From CAWIMX01 sp963837345 (GTDB taxonomy: Bacteria; Acidobacteriota; Vicinamibacteria; Vicinamibacterales; CAVVIG01), in contig CAWIMX010000001.1 of the NCBI GenBank assembly GCA_963837345.1, positions 2,418,001-2,482,000 of the forward strand: a stretch of DNA of 64,000 bases. The letters run 5' to 3'. Under the pieces are notes generated by a model. It was not told where the DNA came from. It worked only from the letters and a program-made list of their open reading frames with translations, and made no database searches. Shown one piece after another: positions 1 to 8,844 of this stretch (position 1 is the first letter of the stretch; each line of letters opens with the position of its first letter). The position numbers and the translations under genes were made by a program.

Positions 1-1575
1 CTCGACGTTGGACGTCTCGAGGGTCAGCGTGCCGCCCCCCGGCATGGCGTCGCGCGCGTTCACCGCGAGATTCATGAGCACCTGCTCCACGTAGCCGGCG
101 TCGGCCTTCACCTGCCCGAGACGGGCTCCCGCCCGGATCGTGACGCGCACATCGTCGCCGATCACGCGGCGGAGGACCTTGTCCACGTTGGCGACGACGG
201 CATTGAGGTCGAGGATCGCCGGCTTCATCTCGCCGCGCCGACTGAAGGCCAGCAGCTGGCGGGTGAGTGTCCTGGCGCTCTGGCCCGCCTGCAGCACCTG
301 CTCCAGGTCGGCGCGAATGGCGCTGTCGGCAGGCACCTGATCGCGAGCCAGCTCGGTGTAGCCGATGATGGCGGTCAGCAGGTTGTTGAAGTCGTGCGCC
401 ACGCCGCCCGCCAGACGGCCGACGGCCTCGAGCTTCTGGGCCTGCTGGAACTGGGCCTCGAGGTTCCGGTACTCCGTCATGTCCTCGATCATGCCGATCG
501 CGTATTGCGGGCGCCCCTCGGCATCGCGCACCAGGGTCGCCGTGAGGCGTCCGCGCAGGACGTGACCATTCTTTTGGAGGTACCGCTTCTCCGTGGAGTA
601 GCGCCCGATCGAGCCCGACACGAGGGCGGCCCAGCGCGGGTCGTCCTCCGCACGATCGGCCGGGTGGGTGAGGTCGCGAAAGGTCAGGGCCGCCAGTTCC
701 TCGGCGGCGTAGCCGAGCATGCGCCGCATCTCGGCGTTCACCTTCAGCGGCCGGCGCTCCAGGTCGACGATGGCCATGCCGATGCCGGCTTCCTCGAAGG
801 TCGCATAGAGCAGGCGCTCGCTGCGGTCGCGTTCCTGCTCGGCCGCCTTGCGCTGGCTGATGTCCTCCACAATCGCCGTGAAGTGCTGCGGAGCGCCGTC
901 CGCGCTGCGATGGAGGCTGACCGTGAGACGGGCCCAGAAATAGTGGCCGTCGCGGTGCCGGTAGCGCTTGTCGCGCGAGTAGCAATCGATGCGCCCCGCG
1001 ATGAGATCCTGCCGCGCGCGGTCGTCGGCGGCCACGTCGTCGGAATGCGTGAGCGCCAGAAAGCTCGTCGTGGCGAGGTCGGCGGGCGTGTACCCCAGCA
1101 TCTCGCACAGGCGGTGGTTGACGCGCAGCCACCGGCCGTCGAGCCCGGTCAGCGCGATGCCGATGGGCGCCGAGTCGAACGTGGACTCGTAGAGCCGCTC
1201 GCTCTCGCGCAGGGCGGCTTCCGCGCGCTTCTGCGCCGAGATGTCGACCGCCGAGACGAGGCGCGCGCGGCGGCCATCGAAGCTGACGTCGCGCGCCTGG
1301 ACGACCACGTCGAGCGTCGTGCCGTCCTTTCTGCGGTGGCGCCACTCGCCCCGATAGTGCTCGTCCTGGCCGATGGGTACCGAATCCAGGCGCACGGCTT
1401 CTTCGGGTGTCCGGATGTCGCGGATGGACAGACCTGCGAATTCCTCACGCGTGTACCCGTACTGCCGGATGGCGGCGTCGTTGACGGCGAGAAAACGAAG
1501 CGACTCGAGGTCGAACACCCAGGTCGGCGCGGGATGCGCCTCGAACAGCTCGCGAAAGGCGTTGTGGTCGGTCAT
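1..1575 (-). CDS. multi-PAS sensor histidine kinase, C-terminus beyond window
   Basis: Sensor kinase that should autophosphorylate on His and pass phosphate to a response regulator not seen here. From ATG at 1575 the frame stays open for 525 codons to the window edge. Three PAS repeats follow one another (roughly residues 6-125, 126-245 and 246-370), the second and third ending in short linkers such as EDISQRKAAEQE. Then comes a HisKA-type phosphoacceptor, GGVAHDFNNLLTAI (His394), and the N box of the ATPase domain, NLAVNARDAMP, close to the edge. The G boxes, and any receiver domain, lie outside. There is no transmembrane segment or signal peptide in the visible part, so it is probably a cytosolic sensor; the VAHDFNNLL form is typical of soluble PAS kinases that often carry a C-terminal receiver. 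It diverges from the M28 peptidase gene across only 38 bases. Confidence 0.93.
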   Translation of the reverse strand, partial: MTDHNAFRELFEAHPAPTWVFDLESLRFLAVNDAAIRQYGYTREEFAGLSIRDIRTPEEAVRLDSVPIGQDEHYRGEWRHRRKDGTTLDVVVQARDVSFDGRRARLVSAVDISAQKRAEAALRESERLYESTFDSAPIGIALTGLDGRWLRVNHRLCEMLGYTPADLATTSFLALTHSDDVAADDRARQDLIAGRIDCYSRDKRYRHRDGHYFWARLTVSLHRSADGAPQHFTAIVEDISQRKAAEQERDRSERLLYATFEEAGIGMAIVDLERRPLKVNAEMRRMLGYAAEELAALTFRDLTHPADRAEDDPRWAALVSGSIGRYSTEKRYLQKNGHVLRGRLTATLVRDAEGRPQYAIGMIEDMTEYRNLEAQFQQAQKLEAVGRLAGGVAHDFNNLLTAIIGYTELARDQVPADSAIRADLEQVLQAGQSARTLTRQLLAFSRRGEMKPAILDLNAVVANVDKVLRRVIGDDVRVTIRAGARLGQVKADAGYVEQVLMNLAVNARDAMPGGGTLTLETSNVE

Positions 1576-1600
1576 GCTTGCCGGGCGCCAGGCTAACCCG

Positions 1601-1606
1601 TATCCT
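1601..1606 (+). promoter_or_regulatory. possible -10 element (TATCCT) for the M28 gene
   Basis: TATCCT lies 7 bases before the ATG at 1614 in the 38-base divergent spacer. With normal spacing, transcription would begin at or within a base or two of the start codon. No Shine-Dalgarno-like stretch is present, so the message may be leaderless. This is inference from position only. Confidence 0.3.
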
Positions 1607-1613
1607 AACGCCC

Positions 1614-3135
1614 ATGACTGGATCCACGCGAACGTCGCGAGGGTGGCTTCCGGCGGTGCTCGTCGTGTCAGCAGCCATTGGCCTCGGCGCCCAGCAGACG
1701 GCACCGGATCCCGGCGGCGCCGGCACGAACCCGCTCGGCCAGTCGCTGCTGTTGCCGTCCGGACTCGTCCGCGACGACGCGATGTTGCCGGCTCCGGCCC
1801 TCCAGCCCGAAGACCGACAGTACGGCGATCTCCACGGTGCCAGGCTCAAGCAGTACCTGATGGAGGTCGACGCGATCTCGCTGAAGGACCGCGACAGCGG
1901 AAATCTCTTCTGGGGCCGCAATGTCGGGACGCCGGGGCACGAAGCGACCGAGTCGTGGGTCGAGCGCTACTTCCGTCAGTTCGGCATGGCCGACGTCCAC
2001 CGGCTGGCGTTCGACCTCGCGCCACAATGGTCGGCGAGCTCCTGGTCGCTCACCTTCACCAGCGCCGGCACGACGTACCCGCTCGCGTCGGCGAGACCGG
2101 CGCAGAGCGTGTCGACGCCGCCCGGGGGCCTGCAGTGGGATCTCGTCTGGGGCGGAGCCGGCACGGACGCCGACCTTGCCGGCCGCGACGTCACGGGCAA
2201 GGCGGTCCTCATTCAGGACCTGCTTCTTCCGGGCGACATCCGCCATTCCGCTCAGATCGATGGAGTCGTCGATCGCGTCTTCGAGCACGGCGCCGCGGCG
2301 GTCGGCATCATCTTCGGCATCGCGGACAATTTCGCCATCTGGCCGACAACGGGCGGCCGGCCGGGTTTCAGCGTCGGCTTCGAGGACGGGAAGGTGCTGC
2401 GCGATCTGGTCGGCCGCGGTCAGCGGGTGCGGGTCGCGTTCACGCTGCAGAGCGAACGGCGGAGCGGCCTGACGACGGCGAGCGTCTTCGGCACCCTGCC
2501 CGGCACGACCGACGAAGACATTACGATCCTGGCGCACATGGACGGCTACTTCGAAGGCGCGCTCGATAACGCGTCGGGCCTCGCCGTGCTGATTGGGCTG
2601 GCAGAGCACTTCTCGAAGGTGCCGCAGGCGTCGCGGCGCCGGAACATCCGGTTCGTGGGATCGGCCGGCCACCACGGCGGCCCGGGCGCGCGCTGGTTTC
2701 ACGACAACCGGAGTACGGCGCTCGTCAGGACGGTGCTGGTCATCAACCTCGAGCACGTGGCGGCCGTGCGCACCCAGTACCTGGGGCAACCACCTGCGGC
2801 AGACGACCGCCGTGTCGCCGATGCGGTGGTGGGTGTGGGGCAGTCGATCCCTGCGCGACCTGGTGCTCGACTCTTTCAGCCGGTTCAACGTCGGCGTCAC
2901 GGCCGACATGGATCCCGGCGCCTCGGGCGAGATGGGATCGCTCGCGCGGGACGTCCCCTCGGTGCAGGTGATTACATCGCCCGAGATCAAGCACACCGAA
3001 CAAGACACCCCCGAATGGGTGCCTTCCTCGGGGCTGGAGCAGATCGCCCGCGCGTATGCCCGGATCATCGATCACGTGAACACGCTGGATCGGCAGGCCA
3101 TCGAGCCGTCGGGGCGCGCCGCGCCGCCGCAGTAG
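1614..3135 (+). CDS. exported M28-family metallopeptidase, interrupted by a +1 frameshift
   Basis: Zinc aminopeptidase-type protein, predicted to act outside the cytoplasm on peptides. ATG at 1614 gives a signal peptide (hydrophobic stretch LPAVLVVSAAIGLGAQQ). A PA-like insert follows around residues 170-290, then the M28 metal motif HMDGYFEGALDNASG, with His and Asp ligands and a second Asp, and a later EHVAAV Glu. The frame breaks after RTQYLG near 2780. Dropping one C there continues as WGNHLRQTTAVSP and runs to the stop at 3135, giving 506 residues, a normal family length. A related intact gene is at 59972-61546 with the matching motif HTDGYFQGATDNAAG. The 18-base gap to the next gene suggests one transcript. 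The break may be a sequencing error rather than true decay. Confidence 0.82.
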
Positions 3136-3153
3136 CCGAGCGCCCGCCGCGCC

Positions 3154-6100
3154 GTGCCGTTCGATCGGGTCTTCTTTCTCTTCGAGTTCCTTCCCGCCGT
3201 CCTTGCCGCGTATTACCTTGCCCTGCAGGCGGAGCGGATCGCCGGCCGGCGCGTCGCGTGGGCCGCGGACCTGAGCGCCTGGGTGCTCGTGATCGCCAGC
3301 GCCGTCTTCATCTGGCGGAGCGGCGTGGACTTCTTCAGGCTGCCGTCGGTCGCCTCCGGTCTGGTGCCGGCCGGCAGCCTCGTGGTGGCCTGCCAAGCGG
3401 TCGCGTTCGCCGTGGACTTCCGGCGCAAAGAGGCATCGGCCGACCAGCCGCTCACCGTCGCCCTGTATCTGGCGCAGTTCCCGCTACTGGTGGCCGGGCC
3501 GATCGTGCGGTTCCGCGACACCAGCGCACAGCGCGCACACCGCACAGTCGGGATGGGCCCCTTCACCTACGGCGTGAGGCGCGTGGTCACCGGGCTGGTG
3601 AAGGTGGTGCTCGTGGCGCGAACGCTGGGCCGGGCGGCGGACACGATTTTCGCCCTGCCCAACGCCACGCTGGGCGCCGACGTGGCCTGGCTCGGTGCCG
3701 TCTGTTTCTCGCTGCAGGTCTACTTTCAGTGCTCCGGATACGCCGACGTCGCAATCGGCCTGGGACGCATGTTCGGCCTGCGCTATCCCGAGAACTTCCG
3801 ACGACCGTACACCGCCGAATCGGTGCGCGACTTCTGGCGGCACTGGAACATCACGTTGATCACGTGGTTGCGCGACTACATGTACTTGCCCATTGCGGGT
3901 CGTGACAACCCGACGCCGCGCCTGTACGTGAACATCGTCGCGGGTTTCTGCGTGGTGGGGCTGTGGCACGGCGCGCGCGGAAATGTGCTGTTCTGGAGCG
4001 TCTACTCTGGCATGTGGCTTGCTCTCGAGGCCGTTGGGCTCGGGGCCCGGATGGAGCGGCTTCCAAGCCTGATACGGCACGCCTATCTGCTCGTCGTGGT
4101 AATCGTGGGGTGGGTGATTCTTCGCGCCGGATCCGTGAGCGCCGCCGTCGGATTTCTGGAAGCGATGGGAGGACTTCACGGGATGTCGTCGATCGGAGCG
4201 GGCCGGTATCTCTCGACGGGCGGCTGGATCGCGCTGGCCACGGCGGTGCTGTTCGCCGGTCCGCTCGTGCCGTGGATCAGCCGCTGGCGGGTGTCGGTGG
4301 ATGCCGCCACGGCGTCGCTGCTCATGATGCTCACGGCAATGGCGCTGCTCCTGTGGCGAGGCGTGTCGACGGTGGTGGACGCCGTCCGGAACCGGAATGC
4401 CGTGGTCGGCCTGCTGACCGGGACGGCTCTGCTCGCCCTCGCCGGGGCGGCGCGTGCGCAGCAGTCGGTGGAACTCTCCCGGTTGAGCCTCGAAGATCTC
4501 CTGAACGTGGACGTTACTTCGGTTTCGCGGCGCGCGCAGCCGCTGGCCACGTCGCCGGCGGCCGTCTTCGTGATTTCGCAGGATGACATCCGCCGTTCCG
4601 GCCTCTCCAGTCTGCCCGAGATCCTGCGGCTGGCGCCCGGCGTGCAGGTGTCGCGCTACAGCGGTTCGAAATGGTCGGTGAGCGCGCGCGGCATGGGGTC
4701 GTACTACTCGAACAAGCTGCTCGTGCTGATCGACGGCCGCAGCGTGTACACCCCGGATTTCTCGGGCGTGTACTGGGACCTGCACGACGTGCCGATCGAC
4801 GATATCGAGCGCATCGAAGTCGTCCGCGGGCCCGGCGGCACGCTCTGGGGCGCCAACGCCGTCAACGGCGTCATCAACATCATTACGCGGTCGTCGACTT
4901 CGACCACGGGTACGTCCGTCACGCTCGAGAGCGGCACCGAGGACCGAGGTCTGTTCACGGCCCGGTACGGGGGCGCTGCCGGCGCCGGCACGACCTACCG
5001 CGTGTCGGGCCGCGTGGCCGACCGACGATCGCCGACGAGCGATCCCCTGGACGATACGGCGCGGATTGCGCGCGCCGGATTTCGCCTCGATCGTGCGGCG
5101 GGCGCCGACCGCCTGATGCTCGAAAGCAGCGCCTTCACCGGGCGCGAGCGGGCGCCGTTGTCGGTGCCGGATCTCGTGGCGCCGTACCTGCGCGTGCTCG
5201 AGGACCATGTCGACGTGGGCGGCGCAGTCGTCCAGGGGCGGTGGACGCGCAGCCTGACGACCGGCGGCCACGTGGCAGTCGGGGCGTACGTCGATCACAC
5301 GAGGCGCGACGAGTTCATCCACGACTTCCACTCGGATGCCTTCGACGTGGACTTCGAGCATGCCGTCACGTGGGCCCGCGCTCACGACGTGGTCTGGGGT
5401 GCAGAGTTTCGGTACACTCTCGCGACGATGCGCAACACCAATCCATCGGTGTTGGCGTACGAGCCGCCCCGCACCGGCCGCGAGTTGTTCAGCGCCTTCG
5501 TGCAGGACGAGGTCGCGATCGGCCCGCGCCTCTCGGTGATCTTCGGCACGAAGGTGGAGCATCACGAGACTGTCGGGCGTGCGATCGAACCGAATGCGCG
5601 CGTGATGTGGACGGCGGCGCCGCGCCAGCGCCTGTGGGCGGCCGCATCCCGCGGCGTTCGCACGCCGTCGCTGGCCGATCAGAACGCGGTCTTCCGCTAC
5701 CTGGTCGTTCCGCCCTCCCCCGCCTCGTTGAATCTCCCCGTGGAGGTGACGGTGGCCGGTGATCCCGGGACGGCGCTTGAACATGTCGTGGCCTACGAGG
5801 CCGGGTATCGTACGCAGCCGCTCGACACGCTGGCCGTCGACGTGGCCGTGTTCCGCAACCAGTACAATCGGCTCAGTTCGTATATGCGCGGACCGACGAT
5901 GCTGGCGGTGGCCGATGGCGGGCCCTACCTCGCGTTGACGTCGCTCCACGAGAATCAGGCGACGGGAGAGTCACACGGCTTGGAGGCCACGGTCACGTGG
6001 ACGCCGGTCGGGCGATGGTCGCTCTCCGGTTCCGCGACCGTCCTTCGGACGAACCTCCACATCACCGACTCCACGGTGGATGCGGGCAACAGCCTGCTGG

Positions 6101-6393
6101 TCCAGCTGCTGAGCCCAGGCGAGCAGTTCACGGCGCGTTCGTCCGTACAGCTCTCGCCGAAGGTCGACGCCGACGTGTCGTATTTCCGGTCGGGCGAATG
6201 GCAGTCGGGCGATGTCGCGCCGTATTCGCGCGTGGACGCACGCGTGGGCTGGGAGATCGGTCAATTCGGGCGGCTCGACGCGGGCGTGCAGAACCTATTC
6301 GACGTGCGGCACGTGGAAACGGCGCTCTTCCTCTTCGAAACCCCGACTGACATTCAGCGGTCGGCGTACGCGCGCCTCTCCTGGGCGTTCTAG
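3154..6393 (+). CDS. MBOAT O-acyltransferase fused in frame to a TonB-dependent receptor
   Basis: One uninterrupted 1079-residue frame from GTG 3154. Residues 1 to about 405 are an AlgI-type MBOAT membrane acyltransferase: many membrane segments, FWRHWNITLITWLRDYMYLP at 227-246 and the catalytic-type His272 in GLWHGARG. AlgI has His where this has Asn232. Residues about 408-435 look like a signal peptide (VVGLLTGTALLALAGAARA), followed by a TonB-dependent receptor: plug motifs LLVLIDGRSVYTPDFSG and RIEVVRGPGGTLWGANAVNG, then a beta-barrel ending in Phe (ARLSWAF). The usual MBOAT C-terminus is missing. Either the two are translated as one protein, or the receptor starts at an internal GTG (4372 or 4375, giving about 672 residues) and the MBOAT lost its own stop by deletion. 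The second option makes more topological sense, because an internal signal sequence would have to be cleaved to release the barrel. Confidence 0.8.
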   Translation: MPFDRVFFLFEFLPAVLAAYYLALQAERIAGRRVAWAADLSAWVLVIASAVFIWRSGVDFFRLPSVASGLVPAGSLVVACQAVAFAVDFRRKEASADQPLTVALYLAQFPLLVAGPIVRFRDTSAQRAHRTVGMGPFTYGVRRVVTGLVKVVLVARTLGRAADTIFALPNATLGADVAWLGAVCFSLQVYFQCSGYADVAIGLGRMFGLRYPENFRRPYTAESVRDFWRHWNITLITWLRDYMYLPIAGRDNPTPRLYVNIVAGFCVVGLWHGARGNVLFWSVYSGMWLALEAVGLGARMERLPSLIRHAYLLVVVIVGWVILRAGSVSAAVGFLEAMGGLHGMSSIGAGRYLSTGGWIALATAVLFAGPLVPWISRWRVSVDAATASLLMMLTAMALLLWRGVSTVVDAVRNRNAVVGLLTGTALLALAGAARAQQSVELSRLSLEDLLNVDVTSVSRRAQPLATSPAAVFVISQDDIRRSGLSSLPEILRLAPGVQVSRYSGSKWSVSARGMGSYYSNKLLVLIDGRSVYTPDFSGVYWDLHDVPIDDIERIEVVRGPGGTLWGANAVNGVINIITRSSTSTTGTSVTLESGTEDRGLFTARYGGAAGAGTTYRVSGRVADRRSPTSDPLDDTARIARAGFRLDRAAGADRLMLESSAFTGRERAPLSVPDLVAPYLRVLEDHVDVGGAVVQGRWTRSLTTGGHVAVGAYVDHTRRDEFIHDFHSDAFDVDFEHAVTWARAHDVVWGAEFRYTLATMRNTNPSVLAYEPPRTGRELFSAFVQDEVAIGPRLSVIFGTKVEHHETVGRAIEPNARVMWTAAPRQRLWAAASRGVRTPSLADQNAVFRYLVVPPSPASLNLPVEVTVAGDPGTALEHVVAYEAGYRTQPLDTLAVDVAVFRNQYNRLSSYMRGPTMLAVADGGPYLALTSLHENQATGESHGLEATVTWTPVGRWSLSGSATVLRTNLHITDSTVDAGNSLLVQLLSPGEQFTARSSVQLSPKVDADVSYFRSGEWQSGDVAPYSRVDARVGWEIGQFGRLDAGVQNLFDVRHVETALFLFETPTDIQRSAYARLSWAF

Positions 6394-6485
6394 ATCTGGC
6401 TCGCGCGTGGCGCCGGGGCGTCAATTCGCCCTCCCGCCGCCACGTCCCGATGGATGTACGATGATCGGGCCGGAGGTCGGTCGGC

Positions 6486-7145
6486 ATGTTCGAGCGGGTG
6501 AACGTGGTAGGGCGCGGCCGGGTCGGGTCGGCGGTGAGCGCCAGGCTCGTCGAGCGCGGTGTCACCGTGGTCGAGCACGATGCTGATCTCGTGCTCCTGA
6601 GCGTGCCCGACCGGGCGATTGGCGACGTGGCCCGCGGGATCGCGCCCGGGCCCTGGATCGCGCACGTGAGCGGCGCGACCTCGATTGCCGCGCTTGCCCC
6701 GCACACGCATCGCTTCACTGTCCACCCGCTGCAGACGTTCACGCGCGCGGGCGGGGCGGGCCAGCTCGACGGCGCGTGGGCTGCGGTCACGGCCGAGGGG
6801 CCCGACGCGATGGCGCGCGCCGTCTGGCTCGCTGAGTGTCTCGGCCTGCGGCCCTTTCCGCTGGACGACGATCAGCGCACGCTGTATCACGCCGGCGCAG
6901 TGATCGCGTCGAACTACCTCGTCACGCTGTTCCGATCGGCGGCGCATCTGCTCGATCTGGCCGGCGCGCCGCCCGAGGCCCTCGTGCCGCTGATGCGTCA
7001 GACCATCGACAATGGATTCGAACTGACCGGTCCGATTGCCCGTGGCGACTGGCCGATCGTGAACGCGCATCTCGCCGAGCTCGCGCGTCGGGCGCCGAAT
7101 CTGGCCGCGATGTACCGGGCGCTCGCGGACGCCACCACCCCGTGA
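6486..7145 (+). CDS. Rossmann-fold DUF2520 protein, candidate ketopantoate reductase
   Basis: NAD(P)-binding dehydrogenase-like protein of 219 residues. The N-terminus has a dinucleotide-binding loop, VNVVGRGRVGSAVSARL, followed by the shortened Rossmann part (VLLSVPDRAIGDVA). The second half is the helical DUF2520 region (YHAGAVIASNYLVTLF), which resembles the C-terminal helical domain of 6-phosphogluconate/ketopantoate reductase folds. The stop overlaps the panC start by four bases (GTGA), so it is translationally coupled to panC and then panB. No panE-like gene is seen in the window. Placement in the pathway between PanB and PanC chemistry makes an NADPH-dependent ketopantoate reductase role plausible; that is inference from context and fold. 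A GGAGG-like stretch precedes the ATG. Confidence 0.85.
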   Translation: MFERVNVVGRGRVGSAVSARLVERGVTVVEHDADLVLLSVPDRAIGDVARGIAPGPWIAHVSGATSIAALAPHTHRFTVHPLQTFTRAGGAGQLDGAWAAVTAEGPDAMARAVWLAECLGLRPFPLDDDQRTLYHAGAVIASNYLVTLFRSAAHLLDLAGAPPEALVPLMRQTIDNGFELTGPIARGDWPIVNAHLAELARRAPNLAAMYRALADATTP

Positions 7146-7966
7146 CCATCAGCCGGACCGTGCGGGCGATGCGCGCCACCCGCTCCGCATGGCTTGGGCG
7201 CCGCGTGGGCCTCGTGCCGACGATGGGCGCGTTTCACGACGGCCACATGGCGCTGTTTCGAGCGGCGCGGCAGGCATCGGACGTCGTGGTGGTGAGCCTG
7301 TTCGTGAACCCCACGCAGTTCGGCGAGGCCGCGGACCTCGCCGCGTATCCACGCGACGAGGATCGCGACGCCGAGATCGCGCGCGAGGCCGGTGTGGAAG
7401 TGATCTTCGCGCCTGCGGTGGGCGAGATGTATCCGCCGGGCCATGCCACGCGGATCGAGCCTGGCGGCGCGGCGATCGGCCTCGAGGGCGCGCGCCGTCC
7501 GGGCCACTTCAGCGGAGTGGCCACGGTCTGCGTCGAGTTGTTCCTCATCGTCGACCCGGACGCGGCGTTCTTCGGACAGAAGGACGCCCAGCAGGTGGCC
7601 GTGGTACGGCAGACCGTGCGCGACTTGCGCCTGGATCTCGACATTCACGTGGTGCCGACGGTGCGGGCGGCCGACGGCCTGGCGCTGTCGTCCAGGAATG
7701 CCCGCCTGTCGCCGCCCGAGCGGGCACGAGCGCTCGCCATCCCCCGAGCCCTCCAGGCCGGGTTGATGGCCTGGCGCGCCGGTCGGGACGCGGGTGCCGC
7801 GGCTCGCGCGACTCTCGGCGATCTGCCCGCGGACTATGTCGAGGTGGTGACCCTCGACGGGCACCCGACGCTCGCGATCGCCGCCCGGATCGGCACCACC
7901 AGACTGATCGACAACGTACCCCTGGACGATGAGACAATCGATCGTGTAATGCCGGTCGAGACCTAG
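7142..7966 (+). CDS. panC: pantothenate synthetase
   Basis: Joins pantoate and beta-alanine with ATP to give pantothenate, the last step before coenzyme A synthesis; cytosolic. 274 residues from GTG 7142, which overlaps the previous stop (GTGA). Family motifs are clear: the nucleotide-binding PTMGAFHDGHMALF near the N-terminus, FVNPTQFGEAADLAAYPR, RPGHFSGVATV, the KMSKS-like FFGQKDAQQVAVVRQ and SSRNARLSP. The length is normal for the family (about 280). It sits between the DUF2520 gene and panB, forming a compact pantothenate operon. The GTG start is favoured because it gives the usual short lead into VGLVPTMG and keeps coupling with the upstream gene. Confidence 0.97.
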   Translation: MTISRTVRAMRATRSAWLGRRVGLVPTMGAFHDGHMALFRAARQASDVVVVSLFVNPTQFGEAADLAAYPRDEDRDAEIAREAGVEVIFAPAVGEMYPPGHATRIEPGGAAIGLEGARRPGHFSGVATVCVELFLIVDPDAAFFGQKDAQQVAVVRQTVRDLRLDLDIHVVPTVRAADGLALSSRNARLSPPERARALAIPRALQAGLMAWRAGRDAGAAARATLGDLPADYVEVVTLDGHPTLAIAARIGTTRLIDNVPLDDETIDRVMPVET

Positions 7967-7981
7967 TTCGGAGTGCTGCCC

Positions 7982-8803
7982 ATGCCCAGAATCCTTCCAC
8001 CCGAATTTCTTGCCATGAAGGCGCGCGGCGACCGCATCGCGATGGTCACCGCCTACGATGCCCCCAGCGCGCGGCTCGCCGAGGCGGCCGGCGTCGACGG
8101 CGTGCTCGTCGGCGATTCGGCGGCCATGACCGTGCTCGGCCTCGACTCGACCGTCCCGATCACGCTCGAGGAGATGCTCGTGCTCACGCGCGCGGTGAGC
8201 CGCGGCGTGGAGCGGGCCCTCGTCGTGGCCGACATGCCGTTCGGGTCGTTTCAGGTGTCTGACGAAGACGCCGTGCGGCACGCCGTCCGCCTCGTCAAGG
8301 ACGGAGGGGCGCACGCGGTGAAGATCGAAGGCGCGGGGCCGTCCACGCTTCGTGCCTCCGCGATCGTGCAGGCCGGCATTCCGGTCGTCGGGCACGTCGG
8401 CCTGACGCCGCAGTCGGTGGTGGCGCTCGGCGGCTACAAGCCGCAGGGGCGCACGCCGCGCGACGCCGCCCGGCTCCGCGACGAGGCCGTGGCCCTCGAA
8501 CGGTCGGGGTGCTTCGCCGTGGTGCTGGAGGCCATGCCCGCCGACGTGGCGGCGGCGATCTCCCACCAGCTGCGCATTCCGACGATCGGCATCGGAGCGG
8601 GCCCGACGTGCGACGGGCAGGTGCTCGTGTGGCACGACCTGCTGGGGCTGACCGTGGGCCACGTGCCGCGGTTCGTGAAGCGCTATGCCGATCTCGACGT
8701 GACGATCAAGGCGGCGCTCGGCGCGTACGTGGCCGACGTCCGGTCGGGCGCCTTTCCCGAAGCCCGGCACACCTACGGCATGCTGGAAGACACGGTGCGC
8801 TGA
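7982..8803 (+). CDS. panB: 3-methyl-2-oxobutanoate hydroxymethyltransferase
   Basis: Transfers a hydroxymethyl group from methylene-tetrahydrofolate to 2-oxoisovalerate, making ketopantoate; cytosolic Mg2+ enzyme. 273 residues. Visible motifs: VTAYDAPSARLAEAAGVDGV, the metal-site VGDSAAMTVLG, ADMPFGSF, GHVGLTPQSV and the conserved Glu in VLEAMPADVA, then IGIGAGPTCDGQVLV. ATG 7982 is chosen over an in-frame GTG at 7973 because GGAG sits eight bases before it. The gene follows panC by 15 bases. The C-terminus is convergent with the next gene, with about 40 bases between stops. Confidence 0.97.
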   Translation: MPRILPPEFLAMKARGDRIAMVTAYDAPSARLAEAAGVDGVLVGDSAAMTVLGLDSTVPITLEEMLVLTRAVSRGVERALVVADMPFGSFQVSDEDAVRHAVRLVKDGGAHAVKIEGAGPSTLRASAIVQAGIPVVGHVGLTPQSVVALGGYKPQGRTPRDAARLRDEAVALERSGCFAVVLEAMPADVAAAISHQLRIPTIGIGAGPTCDGQVLVWHDLLGLTVGHVPRFVKRYADLDVTIKAALGAYVADVRSGAFPEARHTYGMLEDTVR

Positions 8804-8844
8804 CGCGCCGTCGCGCGCCGGGAGCCCGTCGATCGCCGGGTGGC

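Noticed and set aside
3484..5949. Long open frame on the minus strand opposite the MBOAT/TonB receptor gene
   Set aside because: Composition is Arg/His/Gly/Pro-rich without motifs; it mirrors a real coding gene in GC-rich DNA. The plus strand has complete conserved domains.
8804..8844. Terminator between panB and the convergent PAL-like gene
   Set aside because: Only short GC self-complementarity (GCGCG-type), no clear stem-loop with tail.
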